From Echria macrotheca (lineage: Eukaryota; Ascomycota; Sordariomycetes; Sordariales; Schizotheciaceae): a stretch of DNA of 64,000 nucleotides. The notes under the pieces were generated by a model, which saw only the letters and a program-made list of their open reading frames with translations, was not told the DNA's origin and searched no databases. Made by a program: the position numbers and the translations under genes. Within the stretch, counting starts at the first letter, position 1, and each line of letters starts with the position of its first letter. This document shows, piece by piece, positions 30,419-43,900 of the stretch. Location of the stretch: contig MU839844.1 in NCBI GenBank assembly GCA_030411725.1, positions 248,001 to 312,000 of the forward strand. The letters are read 5' to 3'.

Positions 30419-31918
30419 CTAGCGTTGGTTGTTGACACTTGGAAGGCGTTGGAAAACCTGCGCCCAAAGCGTGTTTCTGTGCATCTGTTGCCGGTGAGTT
30501 CGCCTAGCAGTACACCAATACTTGCAGCCGCGTCCAGTACGGAGCATGATGTGGGCGACCATATGTCCCCGTTCGGTCAAAGACACGACGGGCTGGGACG
30601 AGCCCGGCTGGGCCACGGTCATGAGGCCAAGGTCGACGAACTCCCCGATGGTCGGCTGAGAGATCGCAAAGCAGGGCGGGATAACAATCTCTCCGTCTTC
30701 TCCGACTTCAAACGGTCCGCCGGCGGGGTGCTTGAAGAGGAGCTTGAGGGAATAGTCAAGCATATCTATCGATTTCCACAGCGGATACCGGTGGTTTTCA
30801 ACGCCCCCAGGTGTGATAATAGCGCGTGGGAAGACTGAATACCCTTCCGCTGCCAAAGTCGCATGGGCCACCATGAACTGGTGGGTTTCGGACGACAGCC
30901 TCATCAGCCTCTGGGCCATCTCGTCGTCATCGGGGTCGTACGCCAGGTAGTCGCAAAAGCCGGGGCATATGACCCAGTTCGCGTTTCTGATGGTCCGGGC
31001 CCCAAAGTATGGCTCTACAAGAGCCACCACGGTGCGTCGCGTCACATCAGCCGTCTCAAAGGCCTCGACATCGGCCAGACGCTTGGGATCAACCCTCATG
31101 ATATGATGTGAGTCACAGTTGGCGCTAATTATGACCGACCCGAGGCCCTCGGACCTGCTCTTAGGAGCAAAGACGATACCGCGGGTGAATGTTGGCGCCA
31201 TGTCTAGTGCTTTGTCAACGTAGGTACAAAAGTCGTTCTCGTCATCGTCGGGCTCGACTGGCTCTATGTTGGGACTGATTGGCGCCACGTCATGGCGCAG
31301 CCGGTCGAAGCGAATTGAATGCGGGCTTGGATAGGATACTTCGATCGGGTCTCCGTCGGGTCCGAACATGTCGAACATGTGGTTCGGAACGGCGTCGGGA
31401 GAAAAGGCGTACGTCGTCACGATTGCTATGACGGGGCGCTTATCATGAGCCTGGCGCTTCCAGTGATGCTGGAGAACGAGGGAGAACACCATTTGGTCGT
31501 CCGTGTCTGAATGCGCCTCATCAAACATGCAGAACGATGCCTGTAGGATGTATGGAACGACTTTGTCCGACTCAGCCAGTGCGGCTGAGTACGTTGTTAG
31601 GAGAATTCCAGCCGACTCGTCGATGCCATCACTTCCGTCCGAGTGCGGATCGAAGATGGAAGTCTGAATTCTCCCGTTCCATAGGCTCTCCATCGTGGAT
31701 TGCGCATGGACGAGAGACACCATGTTGGGGTGTAAAACGACGACGAGCCCGCCCTCGGAGGCAAGGGCGACAGGAAGGCACACCGATTTGCCGATTCCTG
31801 GAGGGCCGGTGATGTAGAAGGGTCGGTCATTGATGCTGTTATTTCTGTACAGCATTGACTTGATAGAATTGGCCGCTTGACCGACCGTGATGACTTCATC
31901 GACGTTTGGGCGTTCCAT
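30419..31918 (-). CDS. Orphan DEAH-type superfamily-2 NTPase/helicase-like protein
   Basis: Single exon, 499 aa. Helicase motifs are visible in order: Walker A GPPGIGKS (residues 38-45), DEAH (133-136), a motif III position reading VTTYA instead of the usual SAT, motif IV-like RGIVFAPKSRSEG, motif V-like VVALVEPYFGARTIRNANWV, and a motif VI position reading QRLMRLSS where Q-R-x-G-R-x-G-R is expected. It lacks the winged-helix, ratchet and OB domains of cellular DEAH RNA helicases and is about half their length. The retained Walker residues imply nucleotide binding. The degraded motifs III and VI make true unwinding doubtful. No introns. Alternative view: a domesticated or decaying helicase of mobile-element or viral descent. 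Family not identified. Confidence 0.7.
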   Translation of the reverse strand: MERPNVDEVITVGQAANSIKSMLYRNNSINDRPFYITGPPGIGKSVCLPVALASEGGLVVVLHPNMVSLVHAQSTMESLWNGRIQTSIFDPHSDGSDGIDESAGILLTTYSAALAESDKVVPYILQASFCMFDEAHSDTDDQMVFSLVLQHHWKRQAHDKRPVIAIVTTYAFSPDAVPNHMFDMFGPDGDPIEVSYPSPHSIRFDRLRHDVAPISPNIEPVEPDDDENDFCTYVDKALDMAPTFTRGIVFAPKSRSEGLGSVIISANCDSHHIMRVDPKRLADVEAFETADVTRRTVVALVEPYFGARTIRNANWVICPGFCDYLAYDPDDDEMAQRLMRLSSETHQFMVAHATLAAEGYSVFPRAIITPGGVENHRYPLWKSIDMLDYSLKLLFKHPAGGPFEVGEDGEIVIPPCFAISQPTIGEFVDLGLMTVAQPGSSQPVVSLTERGHMVAHIMLRTGRGCKYWCTARRTHRQQMHRNTLWAQVFQRLPSVNNQR

Positions 31919-33529
31919 GTTGGTGGTTTGAAGAAGGTTTGCGAGATTCCGAAATCATGGGCTGGCGATCTTTGGTGTTTGAAAAGAGGAAGAACGCGCG
32001 GTTTTTGCAAGAGGTTGTCGGAAGAAGCCTGGGGTCATCGTTGAGGGGGTGGGTTCCGGCCGAGTTCGGGAGCAACATGTGCGGAGCCCTCAAGGCAGTG
32101 CCGGCACAAGGAGACCAAGACAATGGGTGTCTGTATTTCCCCCCCTGCAGTCAGTTTGAGTACACATGCAGTCAAGCATCAAATTAAGACCTTATTTTGA
32201 CAGACAGATACAGACAGACGTAAAGACGACACCACGTGGATACGCCGAGTCCGGCTTCGTCGTTGTTCTAAAGAATTTATACGAACTATACTGCATCAGT
32301 AATTCGTAAATGACCAAAGTTTAATGCAAGATTCAAAGTATGCCGACGGCATTCAATTTCTGTCAACAAAATTGAAGTGAAAAATTGGGAGCCTCGTGTG
32401 GCGCCCCCCATGTAAGCCGGCCAATGAGAAGAGAGAAGGGCTGGCTGCCCAGCTGTCACCGATTGGCAGACCCCGAACAAAAGGTTGAGAGAGCAGTGCT
32501 AGAGATGCTTGTTTGGTAGAAGAGAGGATGGGCCCTGAGGCCTGGCTAAATACAGGCCCTGTGGTGCGTGCGTGCCTTCCATCTGTTTGCGGTGCTCCTT
32601 CCTGGCCTAACAAGCTTCAGCCTTCCAAGAGCCGTCGCCTTCCTGCACGCTTGCCGGCAAGCAAGTGGAAGTCGGCTGGTTACCATGTCGGCGTTTGATG
32701 ATATGAATGCAAATGTCCACTCAGTTTCATGCTAGGAGCTATGACAGGAAGTTTTTTTTTATTAGGAAAAGGCCTAATCCGGTTTCCTTTCGCCTGTCAA
32801 AGTTGATGTCCTTCAACCACTTACAAGACGATGTTTGCCGATTTCATTTTCATGAAACTAGAACATCAAACATCATGTTCCCCTCTTCTGCCGCTTATTT
32901 TGCCTTCACCATCAATCACACTACCTTATGATCGTTCGCAGTCTAACCACAGTAATGCTAGACGGAACGAGTTTTTGAAGCATGGCGGGCATGGGCTTGG
33001 AGCTTGCAGGATTGATGTATACATGTACAGCACAAAGATCATGCTGGTACCCGTCGGGTGTCTACCTTCTATCGGCCGGTGGTTCAGCTGTTTTTAAAGA
33101 CTGCGTGCAGCATTGGTCAAGGGTGTGTGGCAGTGTGGTAAGAATGTGGTGGTTATTAGTCTTTTAGTATCCAGTCCTCTAACAACAAAACCCCTTCAAT
33201 CTCGAAAAATCAAAGAATCGTGAATCAACCAGAGCATCCCTCGTTGCCTGTGGCCTCCTCGCCAACACTTCAAAAGAAGGACTAGGCACTTCCTAGCTGT
33301 CCTCCTGCTTGCCCTAAAGAGCATGAATCGTCCGGCCCTCACAGTCTCTTCAACGGTTGGTCCGTTTCTGTCTTTCATCCAATCTCTTTCAGCTTCCAGT
33401 TTGTTGGTGGGCCTGCATTTCTCGTTGCCTAGGGCCCACGGAAAACTTCCACCTCGCTCTTCTGCACCCTTTCTCTTTGCACGCCCAAATTCCGCTCACT
33501 CCCAGCAAGTCTGGCAATCAACAGCCACA
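31919..33529. other. Intergenic region, 1.6 kb, with interspersed repeat copy B
   Basis: 5' flank of the DEAH gene and of the gene at 33530. It contains repeat copy B at 32504-32610. The 33323-33529 part is open in frame with the downstream gene but is more likely its leader. Confidence 0.5.
32504..32610 (+). repeat. Interspersed repeat, copy B
   Basis: GATGCTTGTTTGGTAGAAGA, then CCCTGAGGCCTGGCTAAATA, GTGCGTGCCTTCCATCT and GGTGCTCCTTCCTGGCC. It shares nearly all positions with copy A at 24259-24373. Same strand as copies A and C. Confidence 0.6.
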
Positions 33530-34677
33530 ATGACATCTCCCAGCAAATCCCGACCAACAGGCACGGTGATCGCCAGGTCATCGAGGATCTACCTTGCGAG
33601 GCTCATCAATCTTGTGGATAATTTCGCGCTCACGTCTTCTCATCCTCAGGTATACCTGGCCCATGTCTCAGCGACCGTCACCAATAGTCTGTACGCGATC
33701 CTCGGCCAGACGCGACAGCTCGACAGCCTGATCCTCCTACTCTACTGCTCGATCTGGCGCAACTCCTTCGGTAAGTTCCCTTTTTATCTTTCGTGTACTT
33801 CGCTTAACAGCCCCTAGGGAAGTCGGTTCCCGACGTCGTTTTCGAGGAGATCCAAGAGCTCACGAAGATCCACGATGATCCGATATGCGTCGTCGACATC
33901 AACCTCCTCCTCCGACTCATAAACGGCGGCAATTTCTTAATCACATTCGCCGAGTACGCCTTCGAGGCCATCAAGAAGTGGGAGAAACAACAAGCGCCCC
34001 CGCCGCCATCTTCACCCCCAAAGCCTCAGAACAAATTCACCGTCCCCATCACCCAGAGCGCAGAGGAGGCGCTGACCAAAATCTTCACCTTTGGCGAGCA
34101 CACCCCCCCGGCAATCATAACCATCAACGGCCACGACCTTCCCCTCCCGCCCTTCTCCATCCCGCTGCCCCTTCCTCTCAACCCAGCCCTCGACATCTGG
34201 CCCGACCTCCCCCAGACAGAGAAAGAATTCCTCAGCAGCTGCCACCTCTCCCACGACGCACCAACCCGGACCCTCCGCATCCTGCCGCCGGCCAAGGACG
34301 AGGCGGACCTGCTGCTACACAAACAAGGAGCCGTCAACAAGCTGTGGGACAACTACCACTACCTCCTCTGCTGGGCCCGACACATGCGCGACACGAAGCG
34401 CGTCGTGCCGCTGTACGAGTACTTCGACAGCCACAGGAGCGTGTTCAAGAAGCGCCATTACGGATATCCCGGGACCAAGTGGATGTGGCTGGAGATCTGC
34501 AGGGATCCGGCCGGGTATCACGAGGGCGTGGGCATGTCGCACCTCGCTGAGGAAGCCGAGCGGGAGGCGTGGACGGAGCGGGAGACCGATATGGATGATT
34601 ATGCCATTGTTGAGGCTATTGCAAGGGATCGGCTGGCTAGTATTCAGAGGCAAATTTTGCCAACAGAGCGTAGATGA
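33530..34677 (+). CDS. Conserved-looking hypothetical protein, intron-containing
   Basis: Two exons: 33530-33770 and 33818-34677; 366 aa. The 47-nt intron (GTAAGT..CTAG with a TTAAC branch) joins WRNSFG to KSVPDVVFEEIQELTKIHDD. The chosen ATG sits in a CCACAATGAC context. An in-frame ATG at 33323 would add 69 Ser/Pro-rich residues. Features: N-terminal helical region with LLLYCSIW, a Pro-rich loop around residue 135, and a C-terminal half rich in aromatic residues (WDNYHYLLCWARHM, YGYPGTKWMWLEICRD). No domain recognised. The second exon frame has no start codon of its own before 34384, so it is easily overlooked. It converges on the giant gene to its right, with only 318 bp between. Confidence 0.65.
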
Positions 34678-34995
34678 ATCGGAGATGTGCTGTTTGTGGC
34701 CTTGATCCCATTGCGCCAAAACGTGGTCAATCTCCAAAACCAACTGACCTGCAGGTTGTCTTGTTGCTGCGTGCCGCGCCGACGAAGGTACAACTTGATG
34801 TCTTGAATTAACCCATATGGACACTGGACATGATAACACACTTCCGTTTCTCGAATCCTACCAAAGTAACCCTACACACGACTAGTCCAACCCGTCAAGT
34901 GACATCCCTTCCAACTGTCCGTGAATTTCCAGTCCAGAGCGTCATTCCTACCAGATCGCAGCTTCCAAGTCCCCATTACCAAATGGGATTCCAAA
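34678..34995. other. Convergent intergenic interval, 0.3 kb
   Basis: Only the 3' ends of two convergent genes; nothing else seen. Confidence 0.5.
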
Positions 34996-37900
34996 TCAGA
35001 CCGAACAACTACAATCCCCGGGAAAGTCCTTCATCGTCAAAATATCACCAGCAAGTACCGCGCCCATATGCGTCTTCCCACAGTCCACCCCATCTCTCCG
35101 GATCTTCTTGTACATATCCGCCAGGAACGCCACCGGGCTCTCGTCAAACTCGCACTCCGGATATCCCGTCTCTCCAACAAAGCCATCTGTTCCGACCTGT
35201 AAACCCTCGGTATTCGCAGTATGCGATACGCCGAGGTACCGACACAGCCGTAGGTATTCGTGGTAGCAGCGCAAGTAGAGTTGGCCGGCAAAAAGATTGA
35301 GCTGCATCACCAGATCCTTGGGAACCTGGCGCCCGGTGGCTGCGGCCGGTACAACGTACGTGTCGAGGTCTTCCATCGTGCGGAAGGACAAGCTCGAGAG
35401 CGGAAGGTATGCGTGCAACGTGGTAGGCGGTGTAGTCCCAGGCGGTAATCGCAGCTGCAGTGCTTCGAGGCGAGTTTTGATTTGGCTCGCCTCCCACTGG
35501 CTAATCACCACCATAGTGATACCCAGAGAGCCGTTTTTGGGTTCTCCGACCAGCACCCACTGCACACCGCGTTGGAAGCTATCGGAGCAATACGCTGGGC
35601 CACTCTCTTTCACAGTACGTGAAAAGTCCCTGGTAATGAACAGATCGGTGGGGAAACGGGAGACGTCGCCTCCGCGAAAAAGAGCCGCGGCGCTGGTCTT
35701 GACCATGGCCATGTAACAGGCCAAGAAAGTAGCACTCCCTGCAGGTATCTTGCCCGTCTTAGAGAACTTTTTGAGGTCAGGATCCAGGGAATGCGGGAGC
35801 GCGACATGTGGGGGCGGCCTGGCGAGTTGACGCTCCTGCTCCATCTCCGGTGCAAGTTCCCTTTCCTGCTCTTCCTCAAGGCCAGCAAGGAGGGACGAGG
35901 GGCTGCTGGTGCTGGAGAAGGCAGCAAGTTTGTCCCGGATGGCTGCAAATTGGGCTTTTTGTTCATCTCCGCCATCCTCGGCATGGGGGACCTTCGCGAG
36001 GAGCTCGGAAACGTCATCACTATCATTTGTGCCAGCTGGGGCAACGTAGCGTTTCTCCAACGACGCAGACTCCGGCTCCAGGTACCGCTGGACATGCTCC
36101 ATGTTGAAACCGCTAGACTCTCTCGAGTCCTTCCAGATGGCCTCTTGCTTGAGGTACCGGACGCCCTGTGTCGCCCACAAAGGGATGCTTCGGACCGCCT
36201 CATCCCACGTCTCGGAAATAGCCCAAGCAATAACATCGGCTACGTCAAGACGCCGTCCCTCAGCCTGGGTTCTGACGCTTCGAATCCGCTTTCCCATTTC
36301 CGGAGATACAAGAAAAGTGACTGACTGGCCGCGGCCGAGCTTGCGCATCCTCATACACGCCTGAACTAGCGTATCTTTCGTCAAGCCCGGCCCAAGCGTT
36401 ACAGCAGCGCGGTATCTATCAGGCAGCTTGAGGTCTGTGCCTCGGGTGTGTGCCTGGTCCAGGAATACAAGACAACGCTCAGTATGAGATGCGAATGGCG
36501 AAGTGAGAAAATCCTGGATGACACCATCGCGCGTGAGAACCGACAGCTCATCGCCATCGTCGCTGAAGAATATAACGGCATCCGCATGGCTAGTGGGAGA
36601 TGCGCCGAGAAGCTTTCTGGCCATATCGGTGTTGCTGCTTTCGACCACCTGAGCGCCTACATCGAGAACGACTTGCATTTCCGGCATTCCCGGTCTTCGC
36701 AAAACATCGAGAATCATAGCTTCCGTCAATGCGGAGAGGTGTGATGCTCCTTGACTGCCCGCTAGCTCCACGACTGTGTTCTCATCCCTCAGCAGAGTGC
36801 TAAGCACCGTGGCGTTGGTGTGGGGCTGCACGTTCAACGCCGTGACTGACAGGGGAAGAACGCCTTTGGAGTCGTTGGTGCCGCTGAAGCCAGTCAAGGG
36901 GTGTGTCTTATTTCTGGAACCGGCCAAGTCCCACCCTGACGCCGAGAGTTTAAGCGGGAATTGTTTTGTCTCTCTTGGAAACACGACCCTTGCGAGATAA
37001 AAGTCAATGGTTGGCCTGGTATATCGGAGAGCAGGAAAGACTTCATCCTCGCACTGGGATCGGTCTTTCGGATTGACCGAGGAAAAGTGCCGAAACGAAG
37101 GCAGAAGACGTGGTGATGCTTGAGCCCATCTGGCGTATTCTTCTACCGCCTGGTCTGACTTGGCAAGAAGGTCGATGCAGTGGTAGAGCTCGGGAACGGA
37201 CAACCCGCGGTAATAGTACGACAAGCAAGTCAGTACAATGGCCACGTCGGGTTGGCTGAACTCGGAGCGCGGCGAAGGCATATCCTTGGCTCTATAGGGT
37301 ACCGCTAGCATGGTTGGTGGGATGCGATCGGAGGTGAGGCCGTAGTTGACGCGGAAGCGTTTCTGGCGGAGGGTGAAAAGAATAACTCCATTTGCGAGGA
37401 GGCCGCGCAAGAGGAGGAGAGCATTCTTGATGTGGGCGTCAGCGAAAAAGTCCGCCTCCATCAGGGCGATGACCTCCTCGGCCGGCTTTGCGGCGGAGAT
37501 GTATTCCAATACAGCTTGCCGCTTGCTGGGCGGTTGGTGGTGGACCGGGAAACCTTGGAGGCCGGAATCACAGACTCTCTTGGCGAGTGCATCGATGAGA
37601 AGATTCCCTTCGGTATCCCTAAGGACTCGTATGGTGGGGACGCGCCCAGGACCGTGGTCCTCGAACAAGATCCCCTCCAACACCCATGGTTCTTTGGCCT
37701 CCACAAGGTCACGAACAAGGCTCTCCATTTGGCAAAGTAGCTCTTGGATGAGGACCCACCTGCCAGGCGTCATGTCGAGAGCTTCCTGGGATCCCATTGT
37801 GTAGACGAGCTCGAACCTCACGCTGAAATTGTCGTCACTCTCGTCGATTATGTCGCGAGCGTGGGTCTCCATGTCCTGATGATACGACTGAATAAGCGTG

Positions 37901-40900
37901 CGTCCCAAGCTGCTCATATCCTCAGCCTCATCGACCCAACTCTTGTCTATGCCCATCAGCTTGAATGACAAGATATGCTCCGGCTGAACGAGGAGAACAC
38001 CGCCATCTTTCTTGCACCGTTCCAGCATCCGCTGGACAGCCTCAACGTCGAGCTGGGAAAATGATGTGGCTCTGGAAACCGGCAGATAGAATATTCTTCT
38101 ATTGATGAGGCGGCCCAATCTCTCGATGAGCATGTGCTTCATCTGATTTGACTGTGGCTTGCCAACAACCACGCGAACCAGACGACTACCGTTGGCGAGC
38201 GAGGAGGCAACCACTGGCAAGATGACGGACGATTTCCCTTCGCCCATGTTCAGTTGCATTACTGAGCTCTGCATCCGCGGTGGCGTCCTCATTTTGGCAG
38301 CGATCTCGTTTTGGACCGGACGGATCATGATGCCCTGCTCAATCTCGAGTAACAGGTTTTCAGGGTACTCGAGGGGGTCCCAGTCCGGGTTTCTGTGGTC
38401 GCCTGCGTTGCTTATCTCCCGCAAAATATCGCTCCGGCTCTCCGGGAGTCTGAGGCTGTAGCTGAAGAGCCGTTCCGCACGCTGGAGCTCGATAAGATGG
38501 AGCGCAAAGGCAACCAGACTGCACTGCCACGGCTTCGACAAATGGGGCCACGAGCGCCGAGATAACCGTTGCAATAGAAAGTAAGGAGATATCCTTGGCC
38601 GCATCCCGGCTTCGACGCAGATTTTATGCGGGATAGTGGTGCCGGCTGTAGCGCCTTCAATTTGTCGAGTAACCTCAGCGTATGCCTCACGGGCGCGCTG
38701 AAGATATTCGGGAATAACCGCCTGAAGTGTTCGATCATCCTCCGAGATGCCCCCAGGTTGTATGCCGGATTGGGCACTCAATATGCTACTGCGTAGTTCA
38801 GCGAGATATGTGATCTGATGGTCTTGGAGGTCGTCCTTGGTTGACATCTCTTTAACAAGCTTAGAAAGCCTGTCATGGCAGTTTCTAGATCCGTGATGCT
38901 GCTCGGGGCGAAGCCGTGAAAACAGTGTTTCCGAATATTCGATGTCTGGTGCAGGGCCGGCGAACAGCGAATCAGCCGAAATGAAGCGAGGCGTCAGTTC
39001 GGATCTATCCAACCAGTTGATCACGGTAGGAGACACATGCTGCTCCGAGTACTCCTTAACCCCCAAACCGGCCATCGTCTTGGATAGAGAAGCGAGATAG
39101 AGCTGGAATGCCTCCGATCTACGCGCTGTTTCCACCAACTCCCGCGCCTTAGACATGATTGCATCGACTTCTAAGTAGCTGCCGTAGTCTCCCTTGAACG
39201 GCGGTGTGATGACCCAAGAGGTCTTAAGCTGAGCCCGTAACTCTGAAACAATCAGTCGGACTATGTCCTTCTGGTTGCTTTCCTGAACTAACTTTTGCCT
39301 GTGTTCGAATTGCCGAACAGACTCCCCATGGCTCTGTGTCAGATTGGGATCAGGGCAACTTTCGAGATCTTTGGCAAAGTCCCTGGCGACACCTTCCAAC
39401 TGCTTCTCCAGAGTTTGGCGGTTGGTGTCCAAATCAAAACTCTGCTCGTCTGGAGGAAGAACTTGGGTAAAAGCGGCGATATTTCCCAATGCCATCAACA
39501 CTTGGACGACATCGCGATTGGAATCCTGGGCATAGAGTAGAGCCGACAAATACATCATCTTCTTGTACTTGTTGCTTTCCGACACGAGCGCCTCGTGGAG
39601 TCCGCACCATTCTCCTCGGAGTACGGTAGATTGCGGTCCGAGCAAGTCAATGCTGAACGTCAAGTCCACCTCTGGGTGCCCGGAGAAGCTGCGGCCGTTC
39701 ACGCTTGTGATGATGTCCGGAAGACTTGTAGAGGGTTTGAACAACAGAGTTTGCTCGTTCGTATCCAGTAGTCTGACCAGCTGCGTCGCAAGTCGATTTC
39801 CAGTGTCTCTAGCCTGACTCACAGGTCGATAGTTGCTGTCCAACGCCGTAGTATGCCGCTCGGCCCCGTATTCTGTGATGCGGAGAGTGGAAGCGCGTAT
39901 ACTCGCGCGCTCGCTCAGATCCAAAGATGTCCGCTTCTCATCGAACACAGCAGCTGCCGAACAAGCATCTTTGTCTTTTCCGCTCATCCTGAAAAGCTCG
40001 GAAAACCCTCTGTACTCATTGTAGATCTCTTTGGCCAAGTGGAAGAATTCCTCGGGTTGGGACAAAGGCGACATGTTGCCACTCCACTCCACTCTCTCCA
40101 TTTCTCGGAGGTGAGCAGGGTAGTACTGGCGTACGGGAGAGCACTTGGCGATCTGAATCAACATGCTACGTGATACGCTGTCAAGAGTCTGGAATGAGCG
40201 CACCGCGGCTTCGCCCAACATGCGCAACGCTTCCTCCGTACCGGTCCGTAGCGTCAAGGGATCCGGGAGACAGTTCGACGTGAGAGCGTGGAGCAAACAT
40301 GAATGGAGCTTGCTTTGCATGGACCCAGCATCCTTGAGGTAGCCAAGCTTATCGTCGATGTGGAATGCATCATGAGGGACGCGACGATCATTCGTGTGGT
40401 CGATAGAAACTGTGGTGTGGTGGAACGCTTTGTTATAGCACACTGAAATCCTCCCTCGTGGTATGAGGACCGGTCTGAGGCCTAGTCCTTGTTCTGGCCT
40501 TAGAACCAGCCTGTCCTCAAGTCCAATCAGAGTACGGAAGCCTTGTGTCTCATCAACGCGCATCCCCGGGTAATTCCTTGACCGTATAGCCGTCTCGCCT
40601 TCTCGGATCGAGAATGACAGCGACATCCGAGGGAGTTCCAGGATCAAGCAACGGCTCTCGGCGTCATAAATTGGGTTAATGTCCCAGTGATTGTCCATGG
40701 AGCCCAGGATGCGATGTGTGAGCTTGGCTGTAGAACTCCAGGGATCGATGACGAAATTCGTTCCCCTTTTTAACTTGGCCGGGCCTGACGAACGACTGAG
40801 ATGCCAATTGTCAATAGAAGGTACCCATTTTGTGGTCAGGGGACGAAATTCAATGTCGCCCGTGATCAAATTGAGCCAATGTGCGTAGTCGTGGACAAAA

Positions 40901-43900
40901 GAATTCGGGACGTCCGCCTCGAGATTCTCGTTTGGAATGTATTCCCAGGCTTCCCCCGGTTGCCCACCTGTACTCTGACCATCCCCTGAGCCTTGGACTT
41001 GGTCTCGGACGGTCCGTACAACCAACTGGCCTCCTTGCCAGCCGAAGTGGACGACCCACCCGTGCTGGGGGCGACATGTTGAGAAATGCATTCCTGGGAT
41101 GCTTGAAGGACCGACATCCAGAACGTCGTCTCCAAAGAGCGTGGAAAACGTCTTGGATTCCCGGTACTTGCTTGGTAGTTTCGATAAGGGGTAGCCGTTG
41201 ACAAATAGATTCCCCGTCAGCAGGTTGAGTGTGACATCTAGATGACTCTCACCAATACTCAGGATGTGGCATTGCGTTCCGGAATTGACCTGCGCCCATC
41301 CGGGTGAGGGAGGAGAGTAGTCGACCCAGAACTGCTTTATTGCGCGGTCAAGTGCCTGATTGCCCGTCTGGGTTGCAATTCGAGTGATAATGTCGCGTGC
41401 CCGGTACATGACAATATACCAGGAAAGCATGAGCTGCAGTGTAATGGAATCCGATGGCCTTCCAGAAGCAGGGAGGTGGTTGCGAGCTAGCACCGCAGCC
41501 TCGACCAGAACAACGAGTTGTTCAGGTTCCGTCAACGTGGATTCCAGGTATTTCTCTTCCATATTGAAGGTCGAGGAGCAAATCAGGGCCACGTTTAGGA
41601 GCCGGGGAGTCCATTCTCGTCGTTCGAACTCCGCCTTGCTATCCGCCATCTTCGAGGCAAGCTGCCTCGCCCACAATATCGAGACACTTCTCAGCTTCTG
41701 AAGATACCCGAGCAGTTGCTTGGAGATATCGGCTGGTACTTCTGGCCCACATAGATGAAGAAGTCTCGTGGCTAGACGGGCGAGAACACAAAGAGCGGTG
41801 TCGTTCTGCCAGCTCTCCCGTACACGAGCGAGTGCGTCGCTCAGACTACCGATGATGGTGCGTACAAAAACAGCCTCGTTGATATCGGCATGTGCTTCTC
41901 CGAGCACTGGTTCAAGGCCGTCGAAAAGGTTTTCGGTGGGGCCCGCTTCGAGGGAAGCCTGGAAGAGGAGTGCGAGCGTGGTCCTCTTGTTCAGGTCGAG
42001 CGAGGGAATCTTGAGTTGACAAGAGACGTTTGCCCATTGCAGGTTTGTACTTGATCGGAGGTGTCCAAACGCGCTGTACTCGTCAAGTGTCATGTCAAGA
42101 GGACATTCGGACTGGCTGGCGATAACCGCGTTGGGCGAGTGTTCAGTGAAGCGGACCCAGTTCTCGAGCACCGAGCCCGCAACTAGGATGCCATAGGAGC
42201 AATTGCGTGGGATGTGTGGAATTGGGATCTTATACTCTAAGCAAACACTCGACGGTTCATGATAATATGCATAGCGCGCCGCATGTGGGGGACAAATATT
42301 GTCAGATGTAGCCTTTGAGATGTGCTTCTCGTGGTAGTGCGACGCCTCCATGAACTTGACCGCTGAGCCTGGATGAAGACTGCTGCTGGACGGAGAGAAC
42401 TTGGCCAGCTGGCTGTGGCACTTGGCAAAATAGAGTTTGTTTCTTGCCGCTTCGTGACTCGTATTGGGCTCCTGGAGGATGTCGGCGACAAGCTTCCACG
42501 TCAGGCTCCGCCACAACGAAACAACTTGTGGGACGCGGATCTCGAAAACCACCGCATCGGCTTCATGTGAATCTGCCGGCAGTGGCCACTCGAACACCTG
42601 GATTTTGAGCTGTTCCATCTCTTCTTTCAGACAACACCGGTCGCAGCTGGAGGGAATATGCTGGTACCGCTTCCGTCGACTTATCCATTGTTTCTCGCAG
42701 GAGATGCTGTTGTACTTGGCTTTCAGAGAGTCATATTCTCTTCTCATCTCGAGGTACTCTTGAAGCTTCTGTTCCTTCATTCGTGATGCCCATTCCTCAA
42801 TCTCATTGCGAAGATCTTGATGGGCAATTGAGGACTGATAGAACTGGACGGCGAATGAGCTGCTTTTACCAAAGCCCGAAAAGGCTGACGAGTATGGCTT
42901 TGGCGCGTTGGCCTTCCGGCGTGCGAGATAGTCTTGAAGATTTCTGAGGCGCTCCATGTCTTCTTTCCTGTCCAACAACAACTGATTGAACATTGTGGGG
43001 GCAAAGCCAGGGTCGTAATGAAGCAGCAAAGGTATCAAGTTCCCTGCGAGTATGTCTGCTGCAACCCACAATTCCATGATCACCAAATACATGGTCGACA
43101 GACCCTCGGGCATACCCTTGTATACCGACGAAGCTTCTTCGTGGTACGACTCAATCAAGCTTTGAAGTTTGCAAATGTCGGCAGCAACTTCGTTGGCATG
43201 AGAGTTCAACCTCCGATGCAACCAAGCGGGTAGCGCTAGCTCAACCCAGTTCTCGAATTCCAACAGCATCGGAATCTCCATTTCGCGATTTTGGGACCGA
43301 CCAATCGGCCGGGGCAGCAGAGAATGCGGCTGGAGATCAAAGTGTGAAAGATCACCCGGACCCCTGGGATCATGATCGTCAGGCGAACGAGACGACAAAG
43401 CCGAGAGATGCCGGTTGAGGTTTTCCAGCTTCAACTCTGTATCTTGAGTGAAAGAAACGTTGGCTAGCTTCTTCAAGGGTAGTGTCTTGGCGTCTTGGCG
43501 TTGTGCCTGCTCCCATCGCTCCGAAAGCATTGCCTGTGAACCATTGATGGCGTCTCTGACATCTCTTAGCCATGGCGCCTCATTGCTAGGGTCAAGCTTC
43601 AAGATACGGCGGGCCAGTTTTGCCTTCATCGAGAACAATCTGTCGCTGGGCATGTTTGCTACTCGTGTCGCCATCTGAAGAACCTGGGCGTGATGATATG
43701 CCATCAAAGACTTGTACTGCGACTCGCCTTGTCCGAGTGAGGCCTGTCTGTCAAGCACAAGTCGCATCGCGACGCGGAGTAGAAGCCACACAGGAGAACG
43801 GTGAAAGGGGAGCTTGGTTTCATCCCAGTTCACCTGCTCACGGCTGCGCTTCGCGATGCGTGTTGGTCCGACTTCGGTGCCGAGGCCAGCGATGATGTCG

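Noticed and set aside
33323..33529. Upstream in-frame ATG for the 33530 gene
   Set aside because: The added 69 residues are Ser/Pro-rich and featureless; the CCACAATGAC context at 33530 is better.
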